This document shows positions 49,380-58,400 of a DNA stretch of 64,000 nucleotides, in pieces. Source of the stretch: JAVJSU01 sp040219275 (lineage in GTDB: Bacteria; Chloroflexota; Anaerolineae; Aggregatilineales; Phototrophicaceae); NCBI GenBank assembly GCA_040219275.1, contig JAVJSU010000072.1, forward strand, positions 24,099-88,098. Reading direction: 5' to 3'. Numbering within the stretch: position 1 is the stretch's first letter; the number at the start of each line of letters is the position of its first letter. Position numbers and translations under genes: made by a program. The notes under the pieces are model-generated. The model saw nothing but the letters and a program-made list of their open reading frames with translations, ran no database searches and was not told where the DNA came from.

Positions 49380-49851
49380 GGGAGTTGGCAAATGTTCCCA
49401 CTTTGTTGTAAACTGTGGACGTAGTAAAAAATCGTTAGTGATTTATAAAAGAGGCATGTACTAATGGATCCATAAAGGGGAATGATTTAGAAGGGTAGTT
49501 GGCGCGGACTTGCCATCCGAGCAGTTGTCACTGTGCCTAGAATCAGCGAAGCCCTCTGTATTTTGGTTAGCCGCCTACATCCAGAGAGCTTTATCCAATC
49601 CCACCGGGGTGGACTTGTAAAGCCCCGGACTAGGTTCGCTTTGTTATTTCATATAATAGCGGATTTTGTTCGAGTTTGCAAGTTAACGCTCCTTAAACTT
49701 GTCGGTGGTTTTGGTAGGAATCTTCCAACAAACAGGTTTTTTGACACTACCCGATGCACCAGTGTTTCATTTTTGTGATATGATAAAATCCTAGAATATT
49801 TGTTCGTATTTGGTGATTGAACTATGTCACAAAAAACAAGGAGAAATTAGG
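49380..49851 (+). ncRNA. Candidate structured noncoding RNA region
   Basis: A 472-bp gap without a good gene. AAGCCCTCTG (49549-49558) pairs with CAGAGAGCTT (49582-49591) with one mismatch. CCGGGG (49604-49609) pairs with CCCCGG (49623-49628). A smaller CGGA/TCCG stem lies at about 49505-49519. GC content is high here compared with the AT-rich flanks, typical of an RNA gene. No tRNA, 6S, tmRNA, RNase P or preQ1 riboswitch pattern is recognised. A copy-number control RNA, an origin or an IS remnant remain options. Confidence 0.45.
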
Positions 49852-50134
49852 ATGCAACAACGCGAAAGTCCCTATTTGGAGCCGAGCCAATCTACGTCAA
49901 TGCCTGGCAAGCCCGTCGTAGATCGACCCGGTGAACCACGACTGAACAGAATCAAAGACTCTGTTCAAAGTGATCTAATATTATACCATCGTTTGAAAAA
50001 AGTTTCATCAAGCGTGTATTTTCACAGGTTTCTTCATGTGGTTCGTTCTCGCAACGTTCAGCCTTTTTGCAATCACTTCCAGAGTTCAGGAAGAGATAAC
50101 AGGGTTATTTAAAACACGTGAAGGAGCGGTCTAA
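49852..50134 (+). pseudogene. Small membrane protein gene with one-base frameshift
   Basis: ATG 49852 follows AAGGAG. The frame reads to the A6 run in TTGAAAAAAG (about 49994-50001) and then becomes unnatural, stopping at 50112. In the +1 frame from that point the translation is CIFTGFFMWFVLATFSLFAI, a clear membrane helix, then SRVQEEITGLFKTREGAV and a stop at 50132-50134, two bases before the next gene. The intact product would be about 94 aa, with a disordered start and one C-terminal membrane helix. The shift may be real, a sequencing error in the A-run, or slippage. Confidence 0.6.
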
Positions 50135-50136
50135 TT

Positions 50137-51756
50137 ATGAAACTAACCCGCGAAGATGCTTATGCCTTTCGCCGTATTATGACGAAAATGGATATACCTG
50201 ACGGACTAACACTTAGTCCCGTTACACGATTGTTGATTGATACTCTTGATCCAGTCAACAAAAAAGAGGGTTGGCAAACGCTCTACGATATGGTGATGCG
50301 TGATCAGTCTATTGTTGAACAGGTCATGTTCATTGATCCTAAAGCAGAACTACCAGAAGACTTGAAAGTCTGTGATGAATTGTATGTGCCGCCGTTGCCT
50401 AAAGCTGCTCAGCTTGATGAAAAACTTATCAAGTCTGCGGAAGGGGTAGGGCGCTTTCATCGTGACTGCACCAATTGGCTCAAGCAAAAATCACCTATGA
50501 CTCCGCATATTTTTCTGGAGTCTGCGCCGTTGTGGGCAGTTGGCTTAGCGATTGCTCGCCGAGCTGTATTGCGTTTGCCATTCAGTGATATTCATCCCAA
50601 TTTGTACATTCTGTGGTCAGCACCAACCACGTATTATCACAAAAGTACTGGCTTGAAGGCGATGACCCAACTGGTACGTAGTGTCTTGCCTCATCTATTG
50701 CTCGCGGAAACAACCACGCCTGAGATGTTGATGGCGAAACTCGCTGGGCAGAAGCCAACAAACTATGATCAGCTTCTCCCTAGCGAAAAGAAGCTGGAGG
50801 ATATGGGCAGCCGTTTTGCTGGACAGCGCGGTATGAGTATTGATGAAGCCAGCAAGATTCTTATCCCAAAGAAGTATATGGAAGGGCACTCTGAAGCACT
50901 AATGCAATTATTCGATGGGGGAGATCGCATGGAACGCGAGCTTCGAGGTGATGGCAAGCTCATCATCTACAATCCATCGTTGTCATTGATTGGTGCAACC
51001 ACGCCAACCATGCTTTCCCGGTATATGTCCGATACAGAGTGGGAAAGTGGGTTGATGGCACGTTTTATTGCATTAACACCCGCTGAAAAAGATATGCCTT
51101 TTGTCGTAAGTGATCCCTCGCCTGAACTTGATCGAATGACTGAAGGATTGAAGTCACGCCTGCACCGCATTCATAACGCCTTTCCCCAACCACCTGAATG
51201 GGAAGCTCTCTATAACTCGCAGGAATCAGTACAGTTGCCAAGCATTGACGTGTTACTTGAGCCAGAAGTCATGGCACGTTTCAACACTTATTCAAAAGCC
51301 ATGCATGAGTTAACTGATCCGCGTAATGGTTTGGATGAGCGTTTACGTGGTAACTATGGACGCTTGCCAGTGCTAACAGCAAAATTATCTCTCATCCTTA
51401 CCTTGATGGACTGGGCGGAGGATGGTGCAAAAGATGCACCGCGTATCACTTTAGCACATTGGGCAAGAGCGCAGATTCTCTCTGAAGAATATCGGGCATC
51501 AGCACATCGTTTGCTAGCGGAACTTAACGTCAGCCAGGATGTGAAAAATGAGCAGAAAATTTTAGATTTCCTTGCACGCGCTCAAAAAGATAAGCCACCA
51601 ACCAAACGAGAAATTCATCGAGGCACTGGTATCAAAAATCGTAAGGAAGCATATGCTGCTGTCGATGCTTTGGTTGAGTCAGGCGTAGTTGAATCTGTTG
51701 AGCGTAAATCTTCGCGAGGTAGGGGAGCTACAGCTTTTGTCATTAGTGAAGAATAA
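50137..51756 (+). CDS. DUF3987-like ATPase
   Basis: 539 aa. It resembles DUF3987 proteins of mobile elements, which sit beside primases. The P-loop is unusual: YILWSAPTTYYHKSTGLKA keeps Lys-Ser/Thr but lacks the last Gly. MSIDEASKIL follows as a probable Walker B, and the C-terminal 80 residues form a winged helix (KREIHRGTGIKNRKEAYAA). GAAGGAG precedes ATG 50137. Likely a replication helicase or initiator for the element. Confidence 0.65.
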   Translation: MKLTREDAYAFRRIMTKMDIPDGLTLSPVTRLLIDTLDPVNKKEGWQTLYDMVMRDQSIVEQVMFIDPKAELPEDLKVCDELYVPPLPKAAQLDEKLIKSAEGVGRFHRDCTNWLKQKSPMTPHIFLESAPLWAVGLAIARRAVLRLPFSDIHPNLYILWSAPTTYYHKSTGLKAMTQLVRSVLPHLLLAETTTPEMLMAKLAGQKPTNYDQLLPSEKKLEDMGSRFAGQRGMSIDEASKILIPKKYMEGHSEALMQLFDGGDRMERELRGDGKLIIYNPSLSLIGATTPTMLSRYMSDTEWESGLMARFIALTPAEKDMPFVVSDPSPELDRMTEGLKSRLHRIHNAFPQPPEWEALYNSQESVQLPSIDVLLEPEVMARFNTYSKAMHELTDPRNGLDERLRGNYGRLPVLTAKLSLILTLMDWAEDGAKDAPRITLAHWARAQILSEEYRASAHRLLAELNVSQDVKNEQKILDFLARAQKDKPPTKREIHRGTGIKNRKEAYAAVDALVESGVVESVERKSSRGRGATAFVISEE

Positions 51757-51758
51757 CG

Positions 51759-51958
51759 TAATTATGGCAGTGGATAAGTCAGATATAGGTAATTGTGTCA
51801 TTGTGGCAAATGGCATTTCCACTGCCGCATTTTTAACGGGTTTTTATAGGTCTAAAGAGTTCAAAATTTAGATGATTTTTCGATTATTTGACATAAAACG
51901 TCAAAAATCGATTAAAAATGTGTCATTTAATGTGGCAGTAAACTTGTTGCCATAATTA
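51759..51958. repeat. 200-bp element with terminal inverted repeats, copy 2
   Basis: TAATTATGGCA (51759-51769) is inverted at 51948-51958. The 76 bp at 51791-51866 are identical to copy 1. GGCAGTGGA near the left end also pairs with TCCACTGCC further in. Like copy 1 it occupies the whole gap between two genes: it begins three bases after a stop and ends 13 bp before the primase ATG. Confidence 0.8.
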
Positions 51959-51971
51959 TCTGAGGTGTCAA

Positions 51972-52979
51972 ATGATAGATGTTGAACGTATCAAAAATCG
52001 TGTTGACTGCCGTGATTTGATTGAGCGTGATCTGGGCAGACCGAAGTATCGGAACAACACACATAGTAAGTACAAATGTCCGCTTCATAATGAAGAGAAG
52101 GGCTACTCACTGGTTGTTTATGCCGATCACTGGAATTGTTTTGGCGCTTGTGGTCATGGTGGCGATGCCATTTCGTGGCTTCAGGAATATCATAGTATGT
52201 CATTTCAGGAAGCATGTGAACGACTTACATCAGGTGATCTACCGATTATCGATCAAGTTAACCGTTCACGACAACCCAAGATCGAGCCTATATCTGAACC
52301 GCCAGATTCTGGTTGGCAAAAGGCAGCACGCAAGATTGCCCAACAAGCAATGGATACGTTGTGGGGTAAGGAAGGTAAACGTGCCTGGCGTTATCTGGAA
52401 GAAGAACGTGGCTTAACCGAAGATACTATCGTTGCGGCTGGTCTGGGATACATTCCGGGTGACTATCGTGAATGGAAAACAATAGAAGGATTGAATGTCC
52501 CGTGCGGAATTACGATTCCATGGTTCGCATCAGGAGCGATTTGGGGTATCAAAGTTCGTCGTGCTACGGGTGAGCAACGCTACCATCAGGTTGGTGGCGG
52601 AAATCTCAAAGGTGGACTCTATTTAGCGGATTCCATCGAACCCGGTTTGGCAATCCTAATCACAGAAGGGGAGTTCGACGCACTAATCGCAAAACAGACT
52701 GGTGCAGGGCTGATCGCCTCAACAGCTATCGGAAGTGCGGCGAATAAACGTATCAATTCACGCTGGTTTCCAAAGTTTATCACTGCACCGAGTATCTTCA
52801 TCCGGATGGATGATGATCATGCGGGGCAGGGGGCTTCAGAAAAAATTGCGGGTTTATCACAGGCGACACAATGTATACAGGTTCCGCAAGGTAAAGATGT
52901 GAATGATTTTTACATACTTGCAGGACACGATGCCGTACATAATTGGATCATTGAGCTTATCGGAGATAATGAGAAATGA
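51972..52979 (+). CDS. CHC2/TOPRIM DNA primase
   Basis: 335 aa. N-terminal CHC2 zinc finger: Cys36, His39, Cys56, Cys60 (KCPLHN, CFGACGHGGD). A linker, then a TOPRIM domain with LITEGEFDAL and IRMDDDHAG. Makes RNA primers for replication of the element or of transferred strands. Shorter than DnaG, lacking the helicase-binding end. Stop overlaps the LexA-like gene by four bases. Confidence 0.87.
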   Translation: MIDVERIKNRVDCRDLIERDLGRPKYRNNTHSKYKCPLHNEEKGYSLVVYADHWNCFGACGHGGDAISWLQEYHSMSFQEACERLTSGDLPIIDQVNRSRQPKIEPISEPPDSGWQKAARKIAQQAMDTLWGKEGKRAWRYLEEERGLTEDTIVAAGLGYIPGDYREWKTIEGLNVPCGITIPWFASGAIWGIKVRRATGEQRYHQVGGGNLKGGLYLADSIEPGLAILITEGEFDALIAKQTGAGLIASTAIGSAANKRINSRWFPKFITAPSIFIRMDDDHAGQGASEKIAGLSQATQCIQVPQGKDVNDFYILAGHDAVHNWIIELIGDNEK

Positions 52980-53431
52980 TGAAAATCTATGACCATGAAT
53001 TAACAAATCGTCAAATTGAAATTTTGTCCTTTATCTATGATTACCAGACGGATTATGGTTTTGTTCCCAGCATCCGTGAAATTTGTGAAGCTACTGGCAT
53101 CCGCTCGACATCAGCAGTAAGCTACCAGATCAATCGTCTTGTGAGATCAGGATACATCAATAAGGTGGGTGAAGTATCACGTGGCATGATTCTAATGGCG
53201 CCTGCCTATGATGTGATAGGGAAACAAGCTCCTCATGAATGTGATCTCTCAGTATTGCGTTCTGAACTGTTTGCGCTTCGTTTAGAGAATCGGCGTATTC
53301 GGGAACAATATGAGACTCGTGTCAAAAATCTGGAACATGAGCGCAATCAGCTTTCACAGACACTGGCGATGCTGAAGTATCGGGTTATCAAGCAACTTGA
53401 GGGTGTTTTTGAGGAAGAGTTGGCATCATGA
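52976..53431 (+). CDS. LexA-type HTH repressor without peptidase
   Basis: 151 aa. Residues 1-75 match the LexA winged HTH (LTNRQIEILSFIYDYQ, GFVPSIREICEATGIRS, then SAVSYQINRLVRSGYI). The C-terminus is a coiled coil instead of the LexA peptidase, so RecA-driven self-cleavage is not expected. Overlaps the primase gene, so it may control replication of the element. Confidence 0.8.
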   Translation: MMKIYDHELTNRQIEILSFIYDYQTDYGFVPSIREICEATGIRSTSAVSYQINRLVRSGYINKVGEVSRGMILMAPAYDVIGKQAPHECDLSVLRSELFALRLENRRIREQYETRVKNLEHERNQLSQTLAMLKYRVIKQLEGVFEEELAS

Positions 53432-53538
53432 ATAGATTTCAAGCTCATCTTCGCTCAATGGACAATTTAATATATACTGTTAGATATTGGTTAGAAATAG
53501 CTAGACGAGATTTTTCTTTTTTTAGATTGGTGTAAATT

Positions 53539-55458
53539 ATGCTCCCAAGATTCACAGTTAGCGAAAAATCTCGCAGAGGCCGTTTAGGTTCATTTGAATT
53601 TCAAAATGGTATTAAAAGTATATCTACTCCATTTATGTTTCCTGTTGCATCTACTGTTACAGGAACAACAGCTAATGGTGGTGGCATTTGGCGTTACGTT
53701 CTACAAGCGTATCCTGAAACGTACGACGAAGATGCAAGCGAGCTAAAAAGCCAGTCTCTCATGCGTCGAGGGACTCCGATTCTCTCACAGGTGTTACAAT
53801 TCTTAGATTATGGTGTTAGTCCGTCCAAGGTACAGTATTGGCGGGATGAGTCCATTCGCAAAATGTATAATGATGCACACACCATGGATTACCGTGCGCC
53901 AATTTTTCTGGATTCTGGAGGATTCAAGCTTATGTGGCGCGAAGGACTGGATCTCGATGCCTATGGTATTGATCTCAGTAAGTCCGCTGAAGCTCGGAGT
54001 ATTTCACAGCTTCAGTACGATCTGGGTGCAGACATCATCGCCAGTTTGGATTATCCAATTCCACCTAATCTCGCACCTGCTGAGGCTCGTGAGAGGATGA
54101 AACGTAGCCGAATGAATGCCATCCGAGTAGCTCGTGACTTACGCGACAAGAGGTTTCCCGGCTGGCGTCCGTTCTTTTACATGCCTGTTCACGGGTTGTC
54201 ACCTGAATCCATTACCTATTATATTGAACAATTATTTGGGCGTATAAGATACTATGATCTCGAAGGTGAGCCATTGGGTATTGCTATCGGTTCATTGGTA
54301 CCGTTGCGATTTTCACGTACCAACTTGTATAAGATTATCGAAATTGTTAATGCGGCTGTAAACGCTATACCAGAGCGCTTAAGAGATCAAATTCCTGTTC
54401 ACGTTTTCGGCGTAACAGGTACAGTGCTTCCTTACCTTGCATACTGCGGTGTGGATACATTTGATTCCAGTACATATGTTAAGGAGGCAATTAATCTCAA
54501 GTATATGGACCCTGACACGCGCGCGGGTCATGCCGTGTTAGAGATGACAGAGGATAGCTTTCATTGCCAGTGCGACATTTGTCGGTACCTGAATCTGCGT
54601 GAGGTTCAGGTCGCATTAGCAACGGATAGTAAGGGTAAACCGTTGCCACCACACAATCATCATAAAAGCAAATACTATGCTGATATTGCGTTGCACAATT
54701 TGGAACAAGACATTCAAATTGTCAGGGAGACTAGGGATGCAATTAACCAGGATTGTATGAACGAGTACATCATTCAGATGACAGAGCGCTTTCCCCGAAT
54801 GCGATATGCGCTCGATGCTCTCTGCCAAATCGATGATAGTCTCAAAGGACAAGTATCACGGGTACTACAACCGATCGAAAAACCTCTCAAAAAGACAAGC
54901 CCGAAGATCTACCAAACGTTTACACACACGGCTGACGACTTCGATCTTGCGCGAATGAATGGTAACCTTAGTGCAATTCTCACACCACCGCGCATCGCAC
55001 TTTTATTGCCATGCTCAGCCGATAAACCGTATTCCACCTCCCGAACCCACAGTTATGTGGAGCGGTACTTAGAGGAGTATTTCCCAGAGCAAAGAAACCG
55101 CATTCATAAGGTATCTTTATCAGGCTTATATGGTCCAGTTCCCGAAGATTATGAGTCCTATGAACCAATACTCAATTACAACTATCGACTTACTCCTGAA
55201 AATCAAGCACAGATCAAGTTGGTGTCCAAACGGCTCTTAGATTACTTGGAAGCATACCGGACAGGCTACACACATTATGTTGCCTATGCTACCAGCAAGG
55301 CTTATCGTATTGTCTTTGAACGGGTAGCTGAGGACTTTAAAGAGCTTACTGTATTGCCATCAGCACCAAAGTCGCGTCGACTAACAGAATTCTTTAGGGC
55401 TACGAATATCCAAGAGCTTGTACAATTTATAGACATAGCTCTTAATACTGATCTTTAG
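53539..55458 (+). CDS. TGT/DpdA-like transglycosylase fused to ArcS-like domain
   Basis: 639 aa. Residues 1-400 form a tRNA-guanine-transglycosylase barrel: TPFMFPVAST, DSGGFK (Asp125), DIIASLDYPIPP (Asp171), GIAIGSLVPL (substrate pocket), GVDTFDSSTY (Asp306/Asp309, nucleophile region), and the zinc site CQCDIC plus His386. The C-terminal domain has PCSADKPYSTSRTH (491-504), which fits PC-x3-KPY-x2-S-x2-H of archaeosine synthase ArcS. No PUA domain is seen. DpdA enzymes swap guanine for preQ0 in DNA. Neighbours (DUF1998 helicase, PLD protein, QueC, preQ0 transporter) favour DNA over tRNA as substrate. The ArcS-like part could further change the inserted base. Whether both domains are active is inference. 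Confidence 0.82.
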   Translation: MLPRFTVSEKSRRGRLGSFEFQNGIKSISTPFMFPVASTVTGTTANGGGIWRYVLQAYPETYDEDASELKSQSLMRRGTPILSQVLQFLDYGVSPSKVQYWRDESIRKMYNDAHTMDYRAPIFLDSGGFKLMWREGLDLDAYGIDLSKSAEARSISQLQYDLGADIIASLDYPIPPNLAPAEARERMKRSRMNAIRVARDLRDKRFPGWRPFFYMPVHGLSPESITYYIEQLFGRIRYYDLEGEPLGIAIGSLVPLRFSRTNLYKIIEIVNAAVNAIPERLRDQIPVHVFGVTGTVLPYLAYCGVDTFDSSTYVKEAINLKYMDPDTRAGHAVLEMTEDSFHCQCDICRYLNLREVQVALATDSKGKPLPPHNHHKSKYYADIALHNLEQDIQIVRETRDAINQDCMNEYIIQMTERFPRMRYALDALCQIDDSLKGQVSRVLQPIEKPLKKTSPKIYQTFTHTADDFDLARMNGNLSAILTPPRIALLLPCSADKPYSTSRTHSYVERYLEEYFPEQRNRIHKVSLSGLYGPVPEDYESYEPILNYNYRLTPENQAQIKLVSKRLLDYLEAYRTGYTHYVAYATSKAYRIVFERVAEDFKELTVLPSAPKSRRLTEFFRATNIQELVQFIDIALNTDL

Positions 55459-55481
55459 TTTTTATTGCGAGGAAATTATTA

Positions 55482-58400
55482 ATGTGGGCCAATCTACATC
55501 ACATCCTTTCTCAGATGTTCCATGAACTCAATGACGGGCAACCCCTCGAATCTCCCCAAAAACTATGGCAGAGATATCAACATGAGATACGTGCAATTCT
55601 TGATAATCCAGATGTTGATGACGAAGCTGTTATGGCTGTTAAACGTCATCTAGTTGAGATTGGCCCTGATATTTGGATTCCACAATCTTATGAGGCGGTC
55701 AGGGTATTGCAACAGTTGAAGCAACGTTTTTCCGCCGATGCAGAAGACCCTAATCCCCTCGTCGCGCAGCTTCGAGTTGAGGCACTAATTAGACGGCGGC
55801 CTGTTCGTGATATCCTGAGATCGAGCCTTGAAGAAGGGAAAATATCCCGAATTCTGGCGGATATTGGTCAGAAACACAAATATTCTCGTTTTCAAGTTGA
55901 TGGTTGGCGTCGAATACTCGAAGCTATAGGTGTACTCAAACATGACAATGCCCCTGAAAGTGTGGTGGTGGTGGCCCCGACAGGTTCAGGTAAAACTGAG
56001 GTCTTTCTCTTACCGGTTATTTATCACATTGCGAGTAAGCTCAACTCCAATGATGTGCCACGTTACATTATGATCTATCCACGTGTAGAGTTGCTGAAAG
56101 ATCAAGTTTCACGCAATCTAAAGTATGCTTATCGGGCCGAACAGCAATTTACTGATGGTCAGCAGTCAACATTCAATGGGCATCGGCAGGCCAAACACCC
56201 CTTTGTCGTTGGTATTCAATTTGGTGGTGTGAGATCCACTTATCAAGGGACCTTCAAAGAGAGAAGCCTGTTCGATGAGCAGAAGTATTTTCTTTTAGTA
56301 CCAACCTGTCCCATTTGTGAAGATAACATGCGTGAAGGCAATGAACAATGTGGAAGGTTGAAAGCAGGGCGTGCTAATGGGAGAGTAATTCCTTTGGAGT
56401 GTGACAATCTGAGTTGCGGTGCTGTCTTCCACGTCACTATTGGGAAAAACGATCATGCTGAAGCCCGAATTAAGCCGCACATACTTGTTACAACCATGGA
56501 ATCACTAGATAGACTGTATCTCAATCCCAAATTAGAGAGTTACATTCGCAACATTCAGGGCATCCTTCTTGATGAAGTTCACCTGTTTCACTCCCTATAT
56601 GGTGCACATATCTATAACCTTATTCGCAGAATTGAAGCTTTTCAAGAACATGGACAACCTTTGTCAAAGATTGCAGCGTCGGCAACAGTCTCTAACCCTG
56701 GACGCTTTATATCACGACTATTTTATGGCGTAGATGAGGACTCGCGTGTTGAAGTTCTGGACGCTGAACACTCTCATTACGATTTGGAGGATGCAGGTCT
56801 CGAAACTGTAGTGTTTCTACAAACTACGGAAACAGAAAGCTTTTCGCGAACGCAATCTACTCTGCTCCAGACAATCATGGCTGTTGGACACAGTGTATTG
56901 GGTGCTGATGAGCGGGCAATTGTATTTACAGAGTCTATCGATCATGCTAATCGAACCTACAGGCAACTTCTTGATGAGGAAAACGAAAAACGTTTGTGGC
57001 AGTTCCGAATGGCAGTGAATGATATTAAGTACAACGATGCAACTTGTCCAGCGACAAGCCCATTGGAATGCGACCATATCTATGCTAAAGGCGAATGCTG
57101 GCGTGCAATCCGTGGTGGTGTGCAATGTCATACGAACCTCATTGAGCCGTTTATAATTAATCGACCACTCAATGTCGATGTCATCACTTCGCAAGATCGT
57201 GGCAACTATTGGGATCCGGATGTGATCGTCGCAACTCCCGTACTTGAGGTCGGTGTTGATGATGAACGATTCAAAGCAACCATTCACTATCGTCCGCCTC
57301 AGTCCGTTTTTTCGTTCCTACAGCGCAGAGGCCGCGCTGGTCGTAGTGCAGGTGACACTGCCTATAGCATACTTGTTTTGGGACGTACACCGTCAGATGA
57401 GTTTTATTTCCGTCGCCGCAATCGCCTGATGGATCCAGGTAACTTCGAGTTACCACTCAATCCACGCAATGTTATCATCCAGAGTATGCATGATCAACTC
57501 GAGATTGAACGTGAAACAATTGGAACATATGTCAATCAGATGGGTAATCTTTCGAAGGCGATATTCCGATGGATGATAGAGAAGTATCTACGATGCCAAA
57601 CTTTATCACGGGTATTTGGAGAGAAACTCACTGAACTGCAAAATTCTGTTTTGCGCCAAGACAGTGATCATCAAACCTTGCAACAGGATTTTACGCAGTG
57701 GATCCGTGATCAGCATGATCGTTTCAAACGTCATTTGGATCTTGATCTCTTGCTTGATGAATTGACTTCACGAGTGCCTGTTGATCAACGTGGCAATGTC
57801 ACAAGATTTAGCGAAATGATATATGCCTACCGAAACAAAGAAGGAGTAGATATCGAAGAGATTAAACAACTCGGCAAACAAATTGCTATGGCGCTAGAAA
57901 GCATAATTTTCGACACTGAAGAAGAACTCGAGCAAGAGAAATATAAGCTACTACAGAATCTCATAAGAAAAATTACAAAAGACCATCAATCCATTGAACA
58001 GCTTGATATTGAGGCTGACCAGCGTCTTATCTCAGCACTCTATGACTACTTCAATTTACTTAAAGCACGCATTGTTGATGAGCGCTATCCGGGCACACTA
58101 AATCGAGCCGAAGATATGGTGAAGATAGTTTTACAGTCTCTCTTCTATATTGGTAATGCGTGTTTGTCACGACATTCTCATTGCGAGTCATGTACTCGTT
58201 ATTTTGTGCCAGATGCATATTTTCAGGAAGTTAAGCCAATTATTGTTGAGACATGGACAAACCGTGGCAAGAATCTTCAGGCTGAAATTCACGTAGAAGA
58301 TACAACAAAACTAGCCAACATGCTGTTGCCTTATAAAACATTCTACAGGTATTTCAGCGATCAAGATGCAATGGCTGTTTTGCGTACTACAACCAGTGCA

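Noticed and set aside
49990..50005. Programmed -1 frameshift at the A6 run
   Set aside because: A -1 slip does not reach the frame with the membrane helix; a +1 shift is needed, so an indel is the simpler explanation.
51689..51871. Open frame running through the second 200-bp repeat
   Set aside because: It begins inside the ATPase gene in another frame and is only the conserved repeat read through; no start signal.
53432..53538. preQ1 riboswitch before the transglycosylase gene
   Set aside because: No preQ1-I or preQ1-II pattern could be found in the 107-bp leader.
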